DNA of 64,000 nt from Pseudaeromonas sp963677375 (lineage in GTDB: Bacteria; Pseudomonadota; Gammaproteobacteria; Enterobacterales; Aeromonadaceae): positions 62,001 through 126,000 of the forward strand of contig CAXXIF010000002.1 of the NCBI GenBank assembly GCA_963677375.2, written 5' to 3'. Shown piece after piece: positions 36,103 to 45,423 of the stretch. Every line of letters starts with the position of its first letter. The stretch's first letter is position 1. The position numbers and the translations under genes were made by a program. The notes below the pieces were generated by a model. That model did no database searches. It saw only the letters and a program-made list of their open reading frames with translations, and was not told where the DNA came from.

Positions 36103-38085
36103 TTAGTGTCGTGACTGTTGCGGCAGAGAGAAATTAAGACTCAATTGTTCCTTGGCTCGATGCACATTTTCCCGATAACGGGCCAGTTCGGCCACAGGCA
36201 CACTCTCAAGCAGATTTTCGTAACGGTAGCTGATGCGTAGCAACTGTTTGCCATGCGGTTCCACCTGCATGCTGAAGCGGAAAACGGCATTATCTTGTGT
36301 CGATTGGTAAGGGGCGACCTGCATGGGTTTGGGCAGATGGACCCAAAATTCCTGTCGTAAGCGAATGGGCGGTGATAACAACAGGGGTTGTGAACGGTTG
36401 CTATCTACTTCCTTGAGGTAGCTGTCCAGCAAATCGGCATAAATATCCAACCCTTGCTCATTCACCTGCTGCTCGTGACCGGGGGTCAGATAGGATTCTC
36501 GCATGACCAGCCGATTCTGCCGCCGGTCATCCGTGACTTGCACCGGCCCCAGCGCCTGAATGTCGCCATAGATGCGACTGTAATACTCTTCGAACCGTCG
36601 CCCCATGGCCTCCGGCGTACTATTCAGCCACTGACTCCGCTGCTGTTCGGCCTGGTCACCAAAATACTGACTCTCGATCTGCAGTCGATTTTGATCCTTC
36701 TGCACCCAGAGCTCATGACGCACGCTAATCTCTGCAGGACGGTAATCGCCATCCATCGGCGTCAGACTGGTTACCCCAGACGCAACCAGCAAGGCATAAC
36801 GCGTATAGGGAACGGCCACCGTATCCAGACTATCGCCCTGATTCAGCGCGGTCCCGTCCAGCCAGAGACGCTGACCATTTAACAGTAAGGTGACAATGAC
36901 ATGGTTAAACAGGTAGGGCGACGGTTGTTGGTTGGGCAATGCAGCCCCCTGATCCAGGCTGACCAAGGCCGCAGTTGGACTCAATCCCATGGCTTTGAGC
37001 AGGGCCATTAGCAGCACCGTCTTATCTTTGCAATCGCCGTATCGGCGATACAGAGTATCAGCCGCATGGCGTGGACGATGTGAGCCGATCCCATCCTCCA
37101 TACCGAGATAACGGATCTCTTGTTGTACAAAGTGCAAGGCGGCCATGATTTTGCCCGCGGCATCCTGATCGACGGCCAGCTGATCCGCCAATTGCTGAAT
37201 GCTGGGATCAATGGCTGCGGCATCATCGTATAACGGCATGGCCCACTGCGCGACATCCGCCCAACTGGCAAACTCACTGACACTCAAGGTCCGATTGGGG
37301 CTGAACCAGGCTGGGGTATCGGCTTGCAATTCCACAGCCGGTACATTTTCCTGTTGCCACATAATTTCACGCTGGCCGGATGAGGCGCTCACCCTGACCT
37401 GGACATCACTCTCTTGAGGCGCCTGAAAGAACAGAGCGCGGCTGGGAGCCACCAGCAATCGCAGACTATTCCGCGCAATCGGAATATCCCAGTCCATGGC
37501 CAAGGTTTCACTGTAGCGGCCATTCATCACCGGATTATTGCCTTGCAGCGTATAGCTGTACTCCAATACGTCACCGACCCGAATATCCGGCAGTATCAGA
37601 TAGGCCGTCCGATTTCCTGAATAGAGAAACCGGGACAAATCCGCTTCGCGCTGGAATACTTTGAGCTCATTGGGCTCGAGACGATCAAGAGGCTTACCCT
37701 CTCGCCAGACCTGCACCTTATGGATGGTCAAGGTTTCGTAGCTGGGATCAAAATCGAAAGCCAGTTGCGAGGCTTTTTCCAACCCTTCCGTACTGGTAAT
37801 TTGAATCACAAAACGACTGAAACGCTGAACCTGCTTCGAATCAACATAGTTTTGTCGATCCACCAGCAGATAGCGCTGACCCGAGACTGCAGCCTGGGTA
37901 GTAGACGTCGGAGGGGAAACAGCTTGCAACCAGGAGGGTTCAGCGGCGAAAAGAACCTGCTCGGCAGCCTGGAGCGGTAAAACCCCACACAGCAGCAGTA
38001 AAGTGAGCAACACAGCGCGCAACGACAGGCTCCTTAAGAACCCCAAGAGTAGAAACGGCGCCATGATAACATGTCGCCGTCCCAC
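36103..38085 (-). CDS. DUF3857 / transglutaminase-like protein
   Basis: The 660-residue exported protein has a signal peptide or membrane anchor (LRAVLLTLLLLCGVLPLQAAE). It continues with an N-terminal DUF3857 domain and a central transglutaminase-like domain, whose Cys is in YGDCKDKTVLLMALLKAMG and whose His is in NHVIVTLLLNGQRLWLDGT. A C-terminal beta-rich domain completes it. The Cys-His-Asp set looks complete, so peptidase or transpeptidase activity in the periplasm is possible. The start could be the Met of MAPFLLL (about residue 8). It is the 3' neighbour of the ABC importer operon but separated by 14 bases, so it may be co-transcribed. Confidence 0.83.
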   Translation of the reverse strand: MGRRHVIMAPFLLLGFLRSLSLRAVLLTLLLLCGVLPLQAAEQVLFAAEPSWLQAVSPPTSTTQAAVSGQRYLLVDRQNYVDSKQVQRFSRFVIQITSTEGLEKASQLAFDFDPSYETLTIHKVQVWREGKPLDRLEPNELKVFQREADLSRFLYSGNRTAYLILPDIRVGDVLEYSYTLQGNNPVMNGRYSETLAMDWDIPIARNSLRLLVAPSRALFFQAPQESDVQVRVSASSGQREIMWQQENVPAVELQADTPAWFSPNRTLSVSEFASWADVAQWAMPLYDDAAAIDPSIQQLADQLAVDQDAAGKIMAALHFVQQEIRYLGMEDGIGSHRPRHAADTLYRRYGDCKDKTVLLMALLKAMGLSPTAALVSLDQGAALPNQQPSPYLFNHVIVTLLLNGQRLWLDGTALNQGDSLDTVAVPYTRYALLVASGVTSLTPMDGDYRPAEISVRHELWVQKDQNRLQIESQYFGDQAEQQRSQWLNSTPEAMGRRFEEYYSRIYGDIQALGPVQVTDDRRQNRLVMRESYLTPGHEQQVNEQGLDIYADLLDSYLKEVDSNRSQPLLLSPPIRLRQEFWVHLPKPMQVAPYQSTQDNAVFRFSMQVEPHGKQLLRISYRYENLLESVPVAELARYRENVHRAKEQLSLNFSLPQQSRH

Positions 38086-38098
38086 CAGCAGCCAGAAC

Positions 38099-38794
38099 CT
38101 AAACGCTTCTGGGCCTTAAATGCACATGCCAACGCTGTTCAAGTCGCCGGAAGGCCCAGACAATACACAGGCTCAGCATCATGTAGAGCAGGCCTGCCGT
38201 CAGAAAGGCTTCAAACGGGCTGTAGTAACGAGCATTGATGATGCGCGCCGCACCGGTCAGGTCCACTACCGTAATGATGCCCGCCACTGCAGATCCATGC
38301 AGCATGAAGATGACTTCATTGCTATACGCTGGCAAGGCGCGACGGAGTGCACTTGGCAGAACGATACATTGCATCGTCTGCCAGGGCGTCATCCCAAACG
38401 CCTGCGCCGCTTCAATCTCGCCCTTGGGAATGGTACGAATGGCACCGCGTACAATTTCGGCAGTGTAAGCAGCCGTATTCAAAGTAAAGGAGAGCAAGGC
38501 GCAAAACCAGGCCTCCTGAAACCACTCCCAGGCCCAGGAGTTTCGCAACCACTCCCACTGTCCGGCACCGTAATAGATGATGAACAGCTGCACCAGCATC
38601 GGAGTGCCACGGAAAAAATAGATATAGGCCCAGGCCGGTAACCGTAATAACGGATTCGCACTGTTGCGACAGATCCCCAGCGGGATAGCAATCGACAACC
38701 CCAGGATCAATGACACAGCCACCAGCCAGACGGTATTGCCAAGCCCCTGCAGATAGGTGGGCCACTCTTGCAGAATAATGGAAAAATCAAACAT
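38099..38794 (-). CDS. Basic amino acid ABC importer permease (HisM-like)
   Basis: The 231-residue inner-membrane permease has five hydrophobic helices. The EAA loop reads EIEAAQAFGMTPWQTMQCIVLPSALRRALPAY, which contacts the ATPase. It follows HisM closely from YIYFFRGTPMLVQL to AYSNEVIFMLH. It is the last of the four-gene operon ATPase, binding protein, HisQ-like, HisM-like. It pairs with the HisQ-like permease, whose stop lies three bases upstream of this start. Confidence 0.92.
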   Translation of the reverse strand: MFDFSIILQEWPTYLQGLGNTVWLVAVSLILGLSIAIPLGICRNSANPLLRLPAWAYIYFFRGTPMLVQLFIIYYGAGQWEWLRNSWAWEWFQEAWFCALLSFTLNTAAYTAEIVRGAIRTIPKGEIEAAQAFGMTPWQTMQCIVLPSALRRALPAYSNEVIFMLHGSAVAGIITVVDLTGAARIINARYYSPFEAFLTAGLLYMMLSLCIVWAFRRLEQRWHVHLRPRSV

Positions 38795-38797
38795 GGC

Positions 38798-39577
38798 TTA
38801 CCTCGTCTGGATGGAGTAGTGCCGCTCGGCCCACTTGAGCAAGGTGGTCGAAAACGCCGTGAAGACCAGAAAGATCAAGGCCACTGCCATGTAAAAAGTA
38901 AAAGGGAGCTGGGTGGTACCAGCCGCGAGCCCCGCCTTGCGCACCATATCATCCAACCCAATCACCGAAACCAGGGCCGTGGTCTTGAGCAGGACCAGCC
39001 AGTTGTTACCAAACCCCGGTAGGGCATGGCGCACCATTTGCGGAAATAGAACTCTGCGGAACACTTGCCAAGGAGTCATGCCATAGGCCGCAGCGGCTTC
39101 CAGCTGACCGCGATCCACTGCCAGAATGGCGCCGCGAAAAGTCTCGGTCATGTAGGCACCAAAGATAAAACCTATGGTTAGTACTCCGGCAATGAACGGG
39201 CTGATATCTATGTACTCAGGGACATAGGCGGTCCATTCATGTTGAGCATTGCCGTGAGCCAACCACTCATTGAGGTGTTCATTGATCTGGGTACAGAGGA
39301 AATTGACAAAAACCTGGCCCCCAAAAAAAAGCAGCATCATCAAGATCAGATCGGGGATGCCACGCACCACTGTGGTATAGAAAGTCGCCAGACGTTTGGC
39401 CGTCCGGTAGCGCGAGAGTTTCGCCAGCGCACCGACCATACCCAACACCATGGCCAGAACCACCGAGAGCAAGGATACCTGCAGTGTCATCCAGGCCCCT
39501 TCTAGCAAGGAGGCCTCATAGCCCTTTAAATCAAACATCGTCACATCCATTGACGACGGGCCCGCAGGCCCGTCCAT
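38798..39577 (-). CDS. Basic amino acid ABC importer permease (HisQ-like)
   Basis: The inner-membrane permease of about 250 residues has the HisQ pattern: VVRGIPDLILMMLLFF, GVLTIGFIFGAYMTETFRGAILAV, and the EAA loop QLEAAAAYGMTPWQVFRRVLFPQMVRHALPG. A loop insertion (about residues 95-130) is longer than in HisQ. The start is more likely the Met of MTMFDLKGY, about nine residues into the open frame. It forms the heteromeric channel with the HisM-like protein. Confidence 0.92.
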   Translation of the reverse strand: MDGPAGPSSMDVTMFDLKGYEASLLEGAWMTLQVSLLSVVLAMVLGMVGALAKLSRYRTAKRLATFYTTVVRGIPDLILMMLLFFGGQVFVNFLCTQINEHLNEWLAHGNAQHEWTAYVPEYIDISPFIAGVLTIGFIFGAYMTETFRGAILAVDRGQLEAAAAYGMTPWQVFRRVLFPQMVRHALPGFGNNWLVLLKTTALVSVIGLDDMVRKAGLAAGTTQLPFTFYMAVALIFLVFTAFSTTLLKWAERHYSIQTR

Positions 39578-39588
39578 GACTCGGGTGA

Positions 39589-40359
39589 TTATTCGCCAAA
39601 GGCATCAAAATCAAAGTACTTGTCATTGATGGCTTTGTACTTGCCATTGGCACGCAAGTCCTTAATGCCCTGATTAAACAGAGCCTTCAAATCTGCATCG
39701 CCTTTGCGCAAAGCGACACCGGCACCGATACCGAACCAGCGTGGATCGGTCAAGCCCGGACCGACCAGCTCGTAGTCCTTCCCATCTTCCTTCTTGATCA
39801 AACCATCCAGCAAAGAGGCATAGTCGGCCAGCACATAGTCGATGCGACCAGACTTCAGATCCAGGTAAGCCTCTTCAGCCGTCCCGTAACGCTTGATATC
39901 TGAACCCGGGAAGTTGTCGGTGATGTAAGAGTCCATAGAGGTAGCACGCTGAACTCCGACCTTTTTGCCCTTCATGAAATCAGCCGTCAGCTCCAGTTTG
40001 GTACCCTTCTTGGTCGCAAAGCGGGCGGGAACATGCTGGTATTTGTCGGAGAAATCGACGCGCTTGAGACGCTCTGGAGTGATATCCATGGTCGAGATAA
40101 TGGCATCAAACTTATGGGCCAACAGACTGGGGATCATACCGTCCCAATCTTGCTTGACGATGGTGCATTTGACCTTCATTTCGACGCACAGGGCATTAGC
40201 CATGTCGACATCAAAACCGGTCATATCGCCATTGGCTTCAGTCCGCGAGAACGGTGGGTAAGCGCCCTCGATACCAATACGCACTTCTTTCCACTCCTTG
40301 GCCTGTACACCCGAGGTCAGTACCAATGCCATCACGGCGGTAACCCAAATCTTCTTCAT
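39589..40359 (-). CDS. Basic amino acid ABC importer substrate-binding protein
   Basis: The 256-residue periplasmic binding protein has a signal peptide (MKKIWVTAVMALVLTSGVQA) and the family 3 amino-acid-binding fold: VRIGIEGAYPPFSRTEANGDMTGFDVDMANALC, the Asp/Thr ligand contacts in DAIISTMDITPERLKRVDFSD, and a YFDFDAFGE end typical of HisJ/ArgT/AotJ. The likely ligands are arginine, ornithine, lysine or histidine. It lies between the ATPase and permease genes. An ArgR-like box before the operon favours arginine control. Confidence 0.92.
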   Translation of the reverse strand: MKKIWVTAVMALVLTSGVQAKEWKEVRIGIEGAYPPFSRTEANGDMTGFDVDMANALCVEMKVKCTIVKQDWDGMIPSLLAHKFDAIISTMDITPERLKRVDFSDKYQHVPARFATKKGTKLELTADFMKGKKVGVQRATSMDSYITDNFPGSDIKRYGTAEEAYLDLKSGRIDYVLADYASLLDGLIKKEDGKDYELVGPGLTDPRWFGIGAGVALRKGDADLKALFNQGIKDLRANGKYKAINDKYFDFDAFGE

Positions 40360-40378
40360 GTTTCACTCCTTGAACTGA

Positions 40379-41149
40379 TTAATAGATGGACGAAATAAAT
40401 TGCTTGAAACGTTCGGAGGTCGGATTGGAGAAGACCTGTTTCGGGTCTCCCTCCTCCTCCACTACACCTTGATGCAAGAACATGACCCGATTTGATACAT
40501 CCCGGGCAAATGACATCTCATGGGTGACGACCAGCATGGTTCGCCCCTCTTCTGCCAGGGTGCGCATCACCTGCAACACCTCACCAACCAGCTCAGGATC
40601 CAGCGCTGAGGTTGGCTCATCAAACAGCATCACTTCCGGATCGACCGCCAATGCACGGGCAATAGCTGCACGCTGCTGCTGACCACCGGAAAGATGGCCG
40701 GGGTAATAATCACGACGCTCATACAAGCCAACTCGATGCAGCAACATTTCAGCCTTTTCTATGGCTTCGGCACGAGGCACCTTGAGCACCTGGATGGGAA
40801 CTTCGATGACATTTTGCAATACAGTCAGATGGGACCATAGATTGAAGCTTTGAAAAACCATCGCCAGACGGGAGCGTATCCGCTCGACCTGTTGACGGCT
40901 TTCCGGATTGCGCTCTCCCAGCTTATTCGTTTTCATGCGGATCAGCTCGCCATGCACCAGCACATCACCGGAGGAAGGGGTTTCTAACAGATTGATACAA
41001 CGTAAAAAAGTTGATTTACCAGACCCGGAGGAACCGATAATCGAGATGACGTCCCCTTTGTGGGCCATCAGATTGATGCCTTTTAAAACTTCATGGGAGC
41101 CGAAATACTTGTGAAGATTTCGGACCTCAAGTGTGGCTACGTCACTCAT
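40379..41149 (-). CDS. Basic amino acid ABC importer ATP-binding protein (HisP-like)
   Basis: This 256-residue ABC ATPase is first in the operon. Walker A is IIGSSGSGKST (about 37-47), the Q loop is in MVFQSFNLWSHLTV, the signature is LSGGQQQRAAIARAL, Walker B is VMLFDEPTSALD and the switch His is in VVTHEM. It follows HisP across its length, including the ENPESRQQ-type insertion before the Q loop and a C-terminal EEEGDPKQVFSNP. It drives import through the HisQM-like permeases. Confidence 0.94.
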   Translation of the reverse strand: MSDVATLEVRNLHKYFGSHEVLKGINLMAHKGDVISIIGSSGSGKSTFLRCINLLETPSSGDVLVHGELIRMKTNKLGERNPESRQQVERIRSRLAMVFQSFNLWSHLTVLQNVIEVPIQVLKVPRAEAIEKAEMLLHRVGLYERRDYYPGHLSGGQQQRAAIARALAVDPEVMLFDEPTSALDPELVGEVLQVMRTLAEEGRTMLVVTHEMSFARDVSNRVMFLHQGVVEEEGDPKQVFSNPTSERFKQFISSIY

Positions 41150-41284
41150 GCGTCAACGACCTTGTTTCTTTATGCGCCATCCAGGCAGCGGTTTATCAGG
41201 ACGATAAAAACGCGCTCACTCGGCAGGGAAATACCAGAATGATCACAAATTACAAGATGAACGGCAGATTGAGAAGCACGAAGC

Positions 41285-41298
41285 CGAATTAAAATTCA
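41285..41298. promoter_or_regulatory. ArgR-like box upstream of the importer operon
   Basis: On the minus strand TGAATTTTAATTCG matches the ARG-box core TGAAT-N4-ATTCA with one mismatch. It is 136 bases upstream of the ATPase start, in a 206-bp gap with no gene. Confidence 0.6.
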
Positions 41299-41355
41299 AA
41301 AAAAACTCGTTATTTGCATTAATAGCGCACTGCTGATGCATAGGGGTGCACGCGA

Positions 41356-42813
41356 TCAAATTTGGCGCCCCATCGAGATCCCTAATGGGATATGCTGCAG
41401 GCGATTCAAAGTGCAGGCAAATATTTTACTGGCAAGCAGTAAGTTATCGAGCGCCATATGTTCATTGGCTTGATCAGACACCTCAGGATAGTCGGATAAG
41501 CAAGATCCAAACGGAATGCAATTGGGTAGCGCTCTGGCATATGTAACGGCACCGGTAGCCACGGGTCCATGATCCTCACCGGTCATTTCCCGATAAGCAC
41601 GGCTTAATTGAGTAACAACAGGAGATGCTGGAGACAGAAAGAGCGGCGGAACATGGCGTTGCAACTCATAACGCCAGCCCAGTCGGGAAAGAGCCTGCCG
41701 CAATGTTTGTTGGAAGGCTGTGAAATCAACCGATACGGGTATCCGTAAATCCAGACCGATGAGGCTCTCTTGTTCATCGATGGACAAGTGAGCCAAATTC
41801 AAGGTTAACTTGCCACTACATTCATCTTTTACATCACCCAGCATGGCCCGGACATGAGGATCGTCTCCCACCACCAGACTACAAAACCCCAGCGCCGGGT
41901 GCTGGTAACCTACGGCTTGTAATCCACGACACAAACGAACAATGGCGTTGATCCCCTCTTGATCACAGCGCTCAGCCGACCCCGTTTGCCCCAAAACCAC
42001 AGTGCTCCTCCCCTCCTCCAACCAGGGATAACCCAGGGCATCCAATTTTTTCTGTAGCAACTTTTGTTTGTTGCCCCCGAAACCAGCTCGATCCGGAACT
42101 CGTTCCATAACATCGCCACACGCAAGAGTCAGTTCTGCGGAGCCAGGACCATGGAGAACAATCTGCAACAAACGCTTTTCGGCATATACCACAGGGAAAC
42201 GGGTGGTCGGCGAAAATGAGAGCGCCGGGGCTGAATCATGAACCAGATAGCGCTCCATACAACGCCATTGTTGATTGGCATCTGTGCCCACAATAAGACG
42301 GACGGTGTGTCGTAAAGGATGAGCCGAGTCCTGAAGCGCTTTCAGGGCAAATAAAGCCGCGATAAAGGGGCCTTTGCTTTGCTGTGTGCCACAGCCGTAG
42401 AGCAGGCCATTGCGTAATTCGAGGCTAAATGGCGAACTAAACCAATTGGATTCATCCTCCGGCTTGCTCACATCCAGATGGCACAGGATACCGATGACTT
42501 CAGCACCCGAGCCCAATTCGATGTGACCATAAAATCCAGACGGGTCCTTGTAAGTCCTAAGCCCCAATTCCCGAGCCAGAAGCAAAGCCTCATCCAGACA
42601 AGCATCGATGGCCTGACCAAATGGTGCGACCAACTCGCCCTCGCCCGCTTGCGATGAAAAATAACTGGGATGGGAAACTAGGCGCGCTAAGGCCCTGACC
42701 ATGACTGCCGACTGAGCATCTAACCACTGACTACAAGCCCCATTCGCCGAGAAATCCTGGTCAGGTGAGCTCTCAACATCCAACGGTGCGCTCTGTAGTG
42801 CATTAACAACCAT
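41356..42813 (-). CDS. M20-family protein lacking metal ligands (PepV-like pseudo-peptidase)
   Basis: The 485-residue protein has the fold of M20A dipeptidases such as PepV. Only the first metal His is kept (ILCHLDVSK for PepV GHMDVVP). The bridging Asp motif DDKGP is QSKGP (GCGTQQSKGP). The catalytic Glu pair in GTNEE is GTDAN. The next Asp in FSPDAEYP is FSPTTRFP. The last His in MHAANE is SDQANE. With these changes two-metal peptidase chemistry is very unlikely. It may bind a peptide or amino acid without cutting it. The alignment is from memory. A GntR-type operator lies 13 bp upstream of its start. Confidence 0.8.
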   Translation of the reverse strand: MVVNALQSAPLDVESSPDQDFSANGACSQWLDAQSAVMVRALARLVSHPSYFSSQAGEGELVAPFGQAIDACLDEALLLARELGLRTYKDPSGFYGHIELGSGAEVIGILCHLDVSKPEDESNWFSSPFSLELRNGLLYGCGTQQSKGPFIAALFALKALQDSAHPLRHTVRLIVGTDANQQWRCMERYLVHDSAPALSFSPTTRFPVVYAEKRLLQIVLHGPGSAELTLACGDVMERVPDRAGFGGNKQKLLQKKLDALGYPWLEEGRSTVVLGQTGSAERCDQEGINAIVRLCRGLQAVGYQHPALGFCSLVVGDDPHVRAMLGDVKDECSGKLTLNLAHLSIDEQESLIGLDLRIPVSVDFTAFQQTLRQALSRLGWRYELQRHVPPLFLSPASPVVTQLSRAYREMTGEDHGPVATGAVTYARALPNCIPFGSCLSDYPEVSDQANEHMALDNLLLASKIFACTLNRLQHIPLGISMGRQI

Positions 42814-42826
42814 AACAACCTCTTTT

Positions 42827-42839
42827 TTGGTCTGACCAA
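42827..42839. promoter_or_regulatory. FadR/PdhR-type (GntR family) operator
   Basis: TTGGTC-T-GACCAA is a perfect palindrome containing TGGTCNGACCA, the FadR core, and also fits the PdhR pattern TTGGT-N3-ACCAA. It lies 13 bases before the start of the M20-like gene and in the shared upstream region with lysO. Which GntR protein binds is unknown. Confidence 0.6.
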
Positions 42840-43089
42840 TATTTTCCCGATTTCATTGTCAAAGGTAGACCATAAACAAAAAGATAAACAAAAGCATAAA
42901 CCTTCGATTTATCTTGCCTGTCGTTTATGACAGCCCCGCCTTTTGAAGGCGATATCTGGTTGATGTTAAGACGGGCCGAATGCGCCAAAAAACGTGCGAC
43001 CGGTCAAGGTTTGCCAAATCCACCCCGAGGGTTGCCCCAGGATCAACAAACAGGCACCATGCCAGGCTCACGCAATGTTGGAATTGATC

Positions 43090-43995
43090 ATGTTCTTCGA
43101 TGTTCTGCTCATCATGCTGCCTTTGGTTTTCGGTTACGGAATACGCATCTCTTCCGCTACATGGCTTAAACGCCTGCAATGGCTAACCAGCCAGATGGTC
43201 TATCTGATCCTGGCACTGATGGGTATCGGATTAGCCTTTATCGACAATCTGGGTCATCACATGGTTCAGCTGATGCAAACCGTGGCGCTCTTCGCTGTCT
43301 GTATCTGTGGATGTAATTTGCTCGCACTCTGGTGGCAAGATCGTGGTCGCAAACCATTGCAAGAAGAAGACGGATTGGTTGCGCAATCCAAGTGGCAGAT
43401 GATGGGCGAATCTCTGCGTATGGCCTTAGTCGTCATTGTCGGTTTTGGGATCGGATTGTTATTGGATAAAGGCAGCCTGCCGGTGCACAGCTGGAGCAAT
43501 TGGGCATTGATGTTGTTGTTATTCTTTATCGGTATCCAGATGCGCAATTCGGGAATGACCCTGCGCCAGATCCTACTCAATGGCTGGGCCTTAAAAATTG
43601 CCGCCACACTGGTGCTCAGCAGCTGGGTTGGCGGTCTGCTGGCGGGATTGTTACTCGGTTACCCCTGGTATCAAAGTCTGGCTCTCTCTTCAGCATTTGG
43701 CTGGTACTCGCTGTCCGGCATTCTGGTGGGCGGCGAGCTAGGCCCCATTCTCGGTAGTGCGGCGTTTCTCAATGATCTGGTTCGAGAGTTAGTGGCCATC
43801 GTACTGATCCCCCTGTTGATGCGCCGGCATCCCTCTGCCGCCATCGGCCTCGGCGGGGCCACAGCGCTGGACTTCACACTGCCGGTGATTCAAAAATCCG
43901 GAGGTTTGGCCATGGTACCCATTGCGGTAGTTTCCGGCTTCATCCTGAGTCTACTGGGCCCACTACTGATGCTGAGTTTTTTGGCACAACACTAG
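43090..43995 (+). CDS. lysO: L-lysine exporter (LysO/YbjE)
   Basis: The 301-residue inner-membrane protein has about eight helices and matches E. coli LysO throughout: VYLILALMGIGLAFIDNL, LLLFFIGIQMRNSGMTLRQI, SSAFGWYSLSGILVGG, LGPILGSAAFLNDLVREL and GGATALDFTLPVIQKSGG. LysO exports lysine and its toxic analogue thialysine. I choose ATG 43090 because it aligns with the E. coli start; ATG 43075 is an alternative. It is divergent from the M20-like gene and converges on asd, a lysine-pathway gene. Confidence 0.93.
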   Translation: MFFDVLLIMLPLVFGYGIRISSATWLKRLQWLTSQMVYLILALMGIGLAFIDNLGHHMVQLMQTVALFAVCICGCNLLALWWQDRGRKPLQEEDGLVAQSKWQMMGESLRMALVVIVGFGIGLLLDKGSLPVHSWSNWALMLLLFFIGIQMRNSGMTLRQILLNGWALKIAATLVLSSWVGGLLAGLLLGYPWYQSLALSSAFGWYSLSGILVGGELGPILGSAAFLNDLVRELVAIVLIPLLMRRHPSAAIGLGGATALDFTLPVIQKSGGLAMVPIAVVSGFILSLLGPLLMLSFLAQH

Positions 43996-44019
43996 CCACT
44001 CAGCAGCATGTGTCTGTAA

Positions 44020-44048
44020 ATAAAAAGGGCTGCAGATGCAGCCCTCTT
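44020..44048. terminator. Terminator between lysO and asd
   Basis: The perfect 8-bp stem GGGCTGCA / TGCAGCCC with a GA loop has an A-run on the left that becomes T5 for asd on the minus strand. On the lysO side the tail is CTCTTGT, weaker. Confidence 0.85.
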
Positions 44049-44065
44049 GTCATTAATCTTGGGGG

Positions 44066-45181
44066 TTACCCCTTGGCCAACAGGATATTCAACATACGAC
44101 GCAATGGCTCGGCGGCGCCCCACAATAGTTGGTCGCCCACTGAAAATGCGGACAGGAAATCGTTGCCCATATTCATCTTGCGCAGACGGCCAACGGGAAC
44201 ATTCAAGGTGCCGGTAACCTTGGCTGGAGTCAGCTCCTTGACCGTGACAGCACGATCATTTTCGATGACACGAACCCAGTCATTATGGCTGGCCAGCATC
44301 TGGTGAATATCATCCAGCGGCACATCCTTCTTCAACTTGATGGTGAAGGACTGGCTATGGCAGCGCAAAGCACCTATGCGAACACAGTTACCGTCGACAG
44401 CGATCGGGCTGCCATCACGGCCCAGGATCTTGTTGGTTTCGGCCATCCCCTTCCACTCTTCCTTGCTTTGACCATTGGCCAGAGCCACGTCAATCCAGGG
44501 GATCAGGCTGCCAGCCAGCGGCGCGCCAAATTGGGAAGTCGGGAATGACTCGTCACGCATGGCTGCGGTGACCTTCCGCTCGATATCCAGAATAGCTGAG
44601 GCCGGATCGGCCAACTCGGCCGCCACAACATCCCGCAGAGCGCCCATCTGGGACAACAACTCACGCATATGACGAGCACCGGCACCGGAGGCGGCTTGAT
44701 AGGTGGAGGATGAAACCCACTCCACCAAATCATTGGCAAACAGGCCGCCCAGACCCATCAGCATCAGACTGACAGTGCAGTTACCACCGACGTAAGTCTT
44801 GATGCCACGATCCAGCGCGTTGTCGATCACTTGGCCATTGACCGGGTCCAGAATGATGATGGCTTTTTCATCCATACGCAGGGCGGATGCGGCATCAATC
44901 CAGTAACCTTGCCAACCGGTGGCCAACAACTTGGAATACACCTCTTTGGTGTAATCCCCACCCTGGCAGGTAATGATGATATCGAGGGCACTCAGGGCGT
45001 CGATGTCATAGGCATTTTGCAGTTGACCCGCATCTTTACCAAAATTGGGAGCGGCTTGCCCCGCTTGTGAGGTGGTAAAGAATACTGGCTGGATCTTGGC
45101 AAAATCATTCTCTTCTACCATCCGGCTCATCAATACTGAGCCCACCATGCCGCGCCAACCGATCAAACCTACTTTTTTCAT
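44066..45181 (-). CDS. asd: Aspartate-semialdehyde dehydrogenase
   Basis: The 371-residue NADP enzyme reduces beta-aspartyl phosphate to aspartate semialdehyde, the branch point to lysine, diaminopimelate, threonine and methionine. Motifs are VGLIGWRGMVGSVLMSRM (NADP loop), the active-site Cys in GGNCTVSLMLMGLGG (about 134) and QAASGAGARHMREL. The start is ATG 45181 with AGGA six bases before it; a second ATG is directly upstream. It is the E. coli-type Asd, not the shorter Gram-positive form. Confidence 0.96.
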   Translation of the reverse strand: MKKVGLIGWRGMVGSVLMSRMVEENDFAKIQPVFFTTSQAGQAAPNFGKDAGQLQNAYDIDALSALDIIITCQGGDYTKEVYSKLLATGWQGYWIDAASALRMDEKAIIILDPVNGQVIDNALDRGIKTYVGGNCTVSLMLMGLGGLFANDLVEWVSSSTYQAASGAGARHMRELLSQMGALRDVVAAELADPASAILDIERKVTAAMRDESFPTSQFGAPLAGSLIPWIDVALANGQSKEEWKGMAETNKILGRDGSPIAVDGNCVRIGALRCHSQSFTIKLKKDVPLDDIHQMLASHNDWVRVIENDRAVTVKELTPAKVTGTLNVPVGRLRKMNMGNDFLSAFSVGDQLLWGAAEPLRRMLNILLAKG

Positions 45182-45423
45182 CATTAATCCTGCCCTGGAG
45201 ACAATATAAAAATCTGACTCCACACATTACGGATTGGTAGCAACTCTGCAAGTCGTTTTCCGCAACATCACATGCCAACCATTGCAATATTTGCATCCAC
45301 CCGACTTAAGAGGGTTTTATGATGCCAGTGCTTGCTGGCATGACGTCGCGTCAGTCAGTACACTAGCACCGCTGTTACTGATTAACAGTTCGATAACAAT
45401 TCAGTCCTATGGAATCCTGTCCC

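Noticed and set aside
42900..43089. Lysine riboswitch before lysO
   Set aside because: The leader is too short and I could not find the paired elements of an L-box.
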